From: Treponema sp.
Lineage (GTDB): Bacteria; Spirochaetota; Spirochaetia; Treponematales; Breznakiellaceae
Assembly: GCA_031290325.1 (NCBI GenBank)
Contig: JAITNU010000082.1
Coordinates: forward strand, 1-9,678
Reading direction: 5' to 3'
Length of the DNA stretch: 9,678 bases
Below are positions 6,870-9,678 of this stretch, piece after piece. The position numbers and the translations under genes are program-made. Positions within the stretch are counted from its first letter, which is position 1; the number at the start of each line of letters is the position of its first letter. The notes under the pieces are model-generated. The model ran no database searches. It saw only the letters and a program-made list of their open reading frames with translations, and was not told where the DNA came from.

Positions 6870-8153
6870 ATGAGAATTATAAACAGCGCGGAATTTGACC
6901 AGTATTGGAAAGCGCCCCCCCAGGAGGAGGATGAGACTGCGGTGATGCAGGTGATTGCCGCAGTACGGCGAGAAGGGGATACTGCGGTGCGGCGCTTTGC
7001 CGCTCAATTTGACAAAAGCTCCCCTGATGTTTTTGAGGTCCCGCAGGATAGGATCTCTGCTGCGTGGCAAACCCTCAAGGCTACCAGCCCGGAACTAAGT
7101 GCTGCCCTGGAATTGGCAGCGGATCATATCCGGCGATTTTCAGCACTGCAAAAGGCCCAGTTCGTCAATTTTGAGACCGAGCTGGCCCCGGGGCTTATCA
7201 CCGGTCAGCAGGTACTACCGGTTCAACGGGCTGCAATCTATGTACCTGGCGGACGGGCGCCCCTCATTTCATCGGTACTCATGGGGGTCATCCCTGCCCT
7301 CAGCGCCGGGGTGGAGGAGGTTTTCGTGGTTTCCCCTCCCCAGGCGGACGGCCTTCCTCATACCGGTATCATGGCCGCCGCGTACCTTGCCGGGGCAGGG
7401 CGGGTGTTTGCCATCGGCGGTGCCCAGGCCATAGCCGCCCTTGCTCTGGGCACCGAAAGCATCCCCAAGGTTGACGTTATCGCCGGTCCGGGCAACAAGT
7501 ATGTGGCAGCAGCGAAACGCCTTCTTTTTGGTGCAGTGGGGATCGATTTTATCGCCGGGCCTACGGATGTGCTCATCATCGCCGACGGGTCCGCCCTGAA
7601 TGCCGCCGATCTGGTTGCCGTGGACCTGCTTGCCCAGGCAGAACACGACATCGACGCCCGTGCACGGGCGCTGGTCCCAAGCCGGGAACTGGCGGATCGC
7701 GTGGTGGTGACCCTGGAAAAGCGGCTTGCATCCCTGCCAAGCGCCGCTACCGCGGGAGCATCACTCAAGGCCGGAGGAACTATCATCATCTATGATTCCC
7801 AAGCAGCAGCCCTCCGCATTGCCAATACCATAGCGCCGGAGCATCTGGAACTCCAGGTGATGGATGCGGAGGACTGGATTCCCATGCTGAGAAACTACGG
7901 TTCCCTGTTCATCGGAAGCAGGGCCGCAGAAGTGCTGGGAGATTATTCCGCCGGAATCAACCATACCCTGCCTACCTCAGGGTGCGCCCGTTTTACCGGT
8001 GGCCTTTCGGTACGTCACTTTCTCAAAACCCTTACCACCCTCCGCTGTTCCCCTGGCCAGGGCTGGGACGCTGCCCTGGCTGCGGCGGAACGTATTGCCC
8101 AGGCAGAGGGGCTTATGGGTCATGCTGCAAGCGCGGCGATCCGGAAAAATTGA
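6870..8153 (+). CDS. hisD: Histidinol dehydrogenase
   Basis: HisD carries out the last two steps, oxidising L-histidinol to histidine with two NAD+, as a Zn-dependent homodimer. The 427-residue length is standard. Key residues can be placed: Zn ligands Q256 and H259 (LLAQAEHD), D358 (LGDYSAGINHTLPT) and H418 (MGHAAS), and the catalytic pair E324-H325 (APEHLEL). The glycine-rich YVPGGRAPL (124-132) and the VIAGPGNKYV stretch (203-212) also match the family. The ATG at 6870 is chosen because it follows a purine-rich ribosome binding site AGGAAGGA (6860-6867) in the short gap after hisC. An upstream in-frame ATG at 6828 lies inside hisC and adds non-homologous residues. HisD ends the operon; no clear terminator follows. 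Confidence 0.95.
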   Translation: MRIINSAEFDQYWKAPPQEEDETAVMQVIAAVRREGDTAVRRFAAQFDKSSPDVFEVPQDRISAAWQTLKATSPELSAALELAADHIRRFSALQKAQFVNFETELAPGLITGQQVLPVQRAAIYVPGGRAPLISSVLMGVIPALSAGVEEVFVVSPPQADGLPHTGIMAAAYLAGAGRVFAIGGAQAIAALALGTESIPKVDVIAGPGNKYVAAAKRLLFGAVGIDFIAGPTDVLIIADGSALNAADLVAVDLLAQAEHDIDARARALVPSRELADRVVVTLEKRLASLPSAATAGASLKAGGTIIIYDSQAAALRIANTIAPEHLELQVMDAEDWIPMLRNYGSLFIGSRAAEVLGDYSAGINHTLPTSGCARFTGGLSVRHFLKTLTTLRCSPGQGWDAALAAAERIAQAEGLMGHAASAAIRKN

Positions 8154-8168
8154 ACACTTTGTACATCT

Positions 8169-8193
8169 CGAAAAATTTTTCGGCTGCGAAAAA
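8169..8193. repeat. A/T palindrome cluster after hisD, weak terminator candidate
   Basis: Three complementary arms lie in a row: CGAAAAA (8169-8175), TTTTTCG (8176-8182) and CGAAAAA (8187-8193). The middle arm can pair with either neighbour; only the right-hand pairing leaves a real loop (GCTG). GTAC words flank the cluster at 8161-8164 and 8195-8198. No T-run follows on the plus strand, so it is not a standard terminator for the histidine operon. The next promoter begins six bases after the last arm. Confidence 0.3.
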
Positions 8194-8198
8194 AGTAC

Positions 8199-8226
8199 TT
8201 GACATATTCAATTACCGGTGTATAAT
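8199..8226 (+). promoter_or_regulatory. Consensus promoter of the riboswitch-controlled operon
   Basis: A perfect TTGACA (8199-8204), a 16-base spacer and a perfect TATAAT (8221-8226) form the strongest promoter in the window. Transcription should begin near 8233, a few bases before the cobalamin riboswitch. An unregulated strong promoter feeding a riboswitch is the expected design. Confidence 0.85.
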
Positions 8227-8245
8227 GATAATTGTATATTTCAGA

Positions 8246-8412
8246 GGAAGTGAGGTGCGGGAAACAAGTTTCCCTAATCCCCCGCTATCCCGTAACTGTA
8301 ATCGGGTTGAACATCACGGATGTTCGCCGATTCCGTCGTTTCAGCCACTGGCCGTAAGAAGCTGGGAAGGCTGACGGAAGAGGTCAAACTCGTAAGCCAG
8401 GAGACTTTGGTA
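8246..8412 (+). promoter_or_regulatory. Cobalamin (B12) riboswitch
   Basis: The RNA shows the conserved landmarks of the cobalamin riboswitch in order. They are a 5' GAGGTGCGGG segment (8252-8261), the core CGTAACTGTAATCGGG (8291-8306), a perfect stem TCAGCC (8341-8346) / GGCTGA (8369-8374) carrying CCACTGG and GGGAAGG, and the B12 box AAGCCAGGAGAC (8394-8405). These features are diagnostic of the class, which binds adenosyl- or other cobalamins and represses downstream genes when the vitamin is plentiful. The exact ends and subclass were not resolved by folding. The genes controlled are a lipoprotein and a TonB-dependent receptor, consistent with corrinoid uptake. Confidence 0.9.
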
Positions 8413-8554
8413 TACGGGGAAACAGTATAGTTTCCCAATTATTTTCCAGGCTTCGAGGATCGAGCCCTGAGAGAACCGTCTTCTATATATACGGTATTTC
8501 CCATACGTGCCGGGCGGCATTGGGCTCTTTTCCTGCGGGCAAGAGGAGTCGGTT
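8413..8554 (+). promoter_or_regulatory. Expression platform between the B12 box and the start codon
   Basis: About 140 untranslated bases hold several hairpins. They are GGGAAAC (8417-8423) / GTTTCCC (8430-8436); CAGGCTTCGA (8447-8456) / TCGAGCCCTG (8460-8469) with one mismatch and one wobble; ACCGT (8475-8479) / ACGGT (8491-8495); and TGCC (8508-8511) / GGCA (8516-8519). None has a proper T-run, so transcription termination is not evident. The ribosome binding site AGAGGAG (8542-8548) can be masked by CTCTT (8525-8529) pairing with AAGAG (8541-8545), or by TCCT (8531-8534) pairing with AGGA (8544-8547). This suggests control of translation start, which is an inference. Confidence 0.5.
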
Positions 8555-9220
8555 ATGTTCTTTTCAATGAGAAAAGGCGTCTCACAGGGTGCGTCCACGG
8601 AGTATGCGGCGCAAATTTTTTCACGGTTCTTTGTGGTGTTCCTTGTTATGGGGGCGCTGTCGTTTACCGGTTGTCCTATGGACGACGATTCGTCAGAGGG
8701 CAGCGTCGGCTTAGACCCGAATCTGATAGGGACCTGGGAGATGAATGGACCCTACGGCGGTGATCGTTATATCTTCACTGGAACCCAACTTACCTACGGT
8801 TCCCTCAGCGCCAATACTGCCAACCCGATAACTTACAACGAGATCTGGAGCGGCTATATTCGTTACTCGGAAGAATTTTCATCCGCTACTCACGCCGGGG
8901 TCATCATTATCGAATATATCCCGGGGCATAAACAAGAATGGTCCGATGGTAATTGGGTGCAGGATGAAAACGGCACTTGGGTTTCGGGGAAGCTTGATCC
9001 CCAGCCGGAAGGCAACTTTTACGGTATCTATTATACCGGTTTAGAGGGGGGTGATGTCGGACACACAATCTACCTATCCAATACGACCCTTCAAGATGGT
9101 ACCTACGGTCCCACGGAAACGGAAACCTTGGATGAAGCAAAGGCAAGGTTTACCGAAGAGCACATGCCTGACTATATAAGTCTTACCGGTACAACTCCGC
9201 AGACCAAAGTGGCAAAGTAG
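8555..9220 (+). CDS. Small lipoprotein under cobalamin riboswitch control
   Basis: The 221-residue protein has an N-terminal region with basic residues, a hydrophobic segment (about 25-36) and a relaxed lipobox SFTGC, making Cys40 the probable lipidated residue. After an acidic DDDSSEG linker the mature part (about 180 residues) is rich in Gly, Tyr, Thr and Trp. It begins LIGTWEM and has alternating beta-like stretches such as DRYIFTGTQLTYG (70-82) and GVIIIEYIPG (115-124), then NFYGIYYTGL (154-163). It ends with a short Glu/Ala-rich helix-like part (TLDEAKARFTEEH). A small lipocalin-like beta fold is a guess. I do not recognise an established function. ATG 8555 is chosen for the ribosome binding site AGAGGAG six bases upstream; an ATG at 8567 is also possible. 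Position between the B12 riboswitch and a TonB receptor suggests a role in corrinoid capture or receptor assembly. Confidence 0.75.
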   Translation: MFFSMRKGVSQGASTEYAAQIFSRFFVVFLVMGALSFTGCPMDDDSSEGSVGLDPNLIGTWEMNGPYGGDRYIFTGTQLTYGSLSANTANPITYNEIWSGYIRYSEEFSSATHAGVIIIEYIPGHKQEWSDGNWVQDENGTWVSGKLDPQPEGNFYGIYYTGLEGGDVGHTIYLSNTTLQDGTYGPTETETLDEAKARFTEEHMPDYISLTGTTPQTKVAK

Positions 9221-9235
9221 CGTAAGGGGCTGTCG

Positions 9236-9678
9236 ATGGAAAAATTCTTCGCTCTGTACTTTCTGATATTAGCGTTGGCGATCTGTTCCCTTTATGCTGA
9301 GGAGCCGAAGCCCGACGGGACTCCGGAAACCGATACGGATTGGGAAACAGAGGATGATTACTTTGACTTCGGCGAAGACAATGGGATCGACATAACCGAC
9401 ACGCCGGCAACAACCGTACAGAGGAAGGTTGTTGCCAAAGACGAGATTAGCCGTATCGCCGCGCCGGACCTGCCTACTCTATTGGAAGAGGCGCTTGATA
9501 TAAGCATTACCCGGTACGGCGCCTACGGGAATGGGGTGGATATCAACATGCGGGGCTTTAGTACCGAACGCATAGCGATACTGGTAGACGGCGTACCGGT
9601 TAATTCGGCGATGTCCGGGGATTTTGACTTCAATACCATTGATATGAACAACATTGAACGTATTGAGGTGATCTACGG
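9236..9678 (+). CDS. TonB-dependent outer-membrane receptor (BtuB-like), N-terminal part, cut by window end
   Basis: The 147 visible residues start with a cleavable signal peptide (hydrophobic 5-18, likely cut after SLYA at 21). An acidic low-complexity stretch follows (about 28-55, many Asp/Glu). A plug domain then starts near 78: DLPTLLEEALDIS, GVDINMRGF (100-108), ERIAILVDGVPVN (111-123) and NNIERIEVIY (138-147). The R-G-F, V-D-G-V-P and I-E-R-I-E-V elements are hallmarks of TonB-dependent receptor plugs. The barrel lies beyond the window. A ribosome binding site AAGGGG (9224-9229) precedes the ATG, 15 bases after the lipoprotein stop. The shared transcript under the B12 riboswitch makes a corrinoid, as for BtuB, the probable substrate. 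The symbol is withheld because the specificity-determining part is missing. Confidence 0.88.
   Translation, partial: MEKFFALYFLILALAICSLYAEEPKPDGTPETDTDWETEDDYFDFGEDNGIDITDTPATTVQRKVVAKDEISRIAAPDLPTLLEEALDISITRYGAYGNGVDINMRGFSTERIAILVDGVPVNSAMSGDFDFNTIDMNNIERIEVIY

Noticed and set aside
7982..8374. A 130-codon plus-strand frame crossing the hisD end into the riboswitch.
   Set aside because: Out of frame with hisD and running through a structured RNA; no start signal.
8246..8412. CRISPR array or tRNA-like structure in the GC-rich leader after hisD.
   Set aside because: No regular repeat-spacer pattern or cloverleaf; the B12 box and related motifs explain the conserved sequence.

Overview
The window looks like spirochaete chromosome, most plausibly a Treponema of the termite-gut type. 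This is an inference from relaxed-lipobox lipoproteins, moderately GC-rich housekeeping genes beside AT-rich lipoprotein DNA, and a B12-riboswitch/lipoprotein/TonB-receptor arrangement. Nothing in the sequence fixes the species.

Layout. 1-248: a non-coding, hairpin-rich stretch that looks like a dispersed repeat, then a promoter. 249-1118: an AT-rich gene for a lipoprotein with a transglutaminase-like Cys-His-Asp core. 1119-1515: intergenic; the first part holds no recognised feature, the last part is the control region of the histidine operon (near-consensus promoter, a short ORF with adjacent His codons starting at the predicted transcription start, and a strong intrinsic terminator just before the hisG ribosome binding site). 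1516-8153: a compact histidine operon, hisG-hisB-hisH-hisF-hisA/I/E-hisC-hisD, with overlapping or nearly abutting genes. 8154-8554: a consensus promoter and a cobalamin riboswitch with a long 3' expression platform. 8555-9220: a small lipoprotein. 9236 to the end: the start of a TonB-dependent outer-membrane receptor.

The operon encodes every histidine step except histidinol-phosphate phosphatase, which must come from elsewhere. HisG makes PR-ATP. One fused polypeptide (HisA-HisI-HisE) would carry out the next three steps. HisH/HisF form the glutamine-dependent synthase, followed by HisB, HisC and HisD. Two things stand out: the HisA-HisIE fusion, and an in-frame amber codon in hisC at a position where a Tyr is expected, which truncates the enzyme unless it is read through or is a sequencing error.

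The right end is probably a corrinoid-uptake operon. The lipoprotein between the B12 riboswitch and the TonB receptor is the best candidate for an undescribed component, for example a surface B12-capture protein, but that function is inferred only from position.
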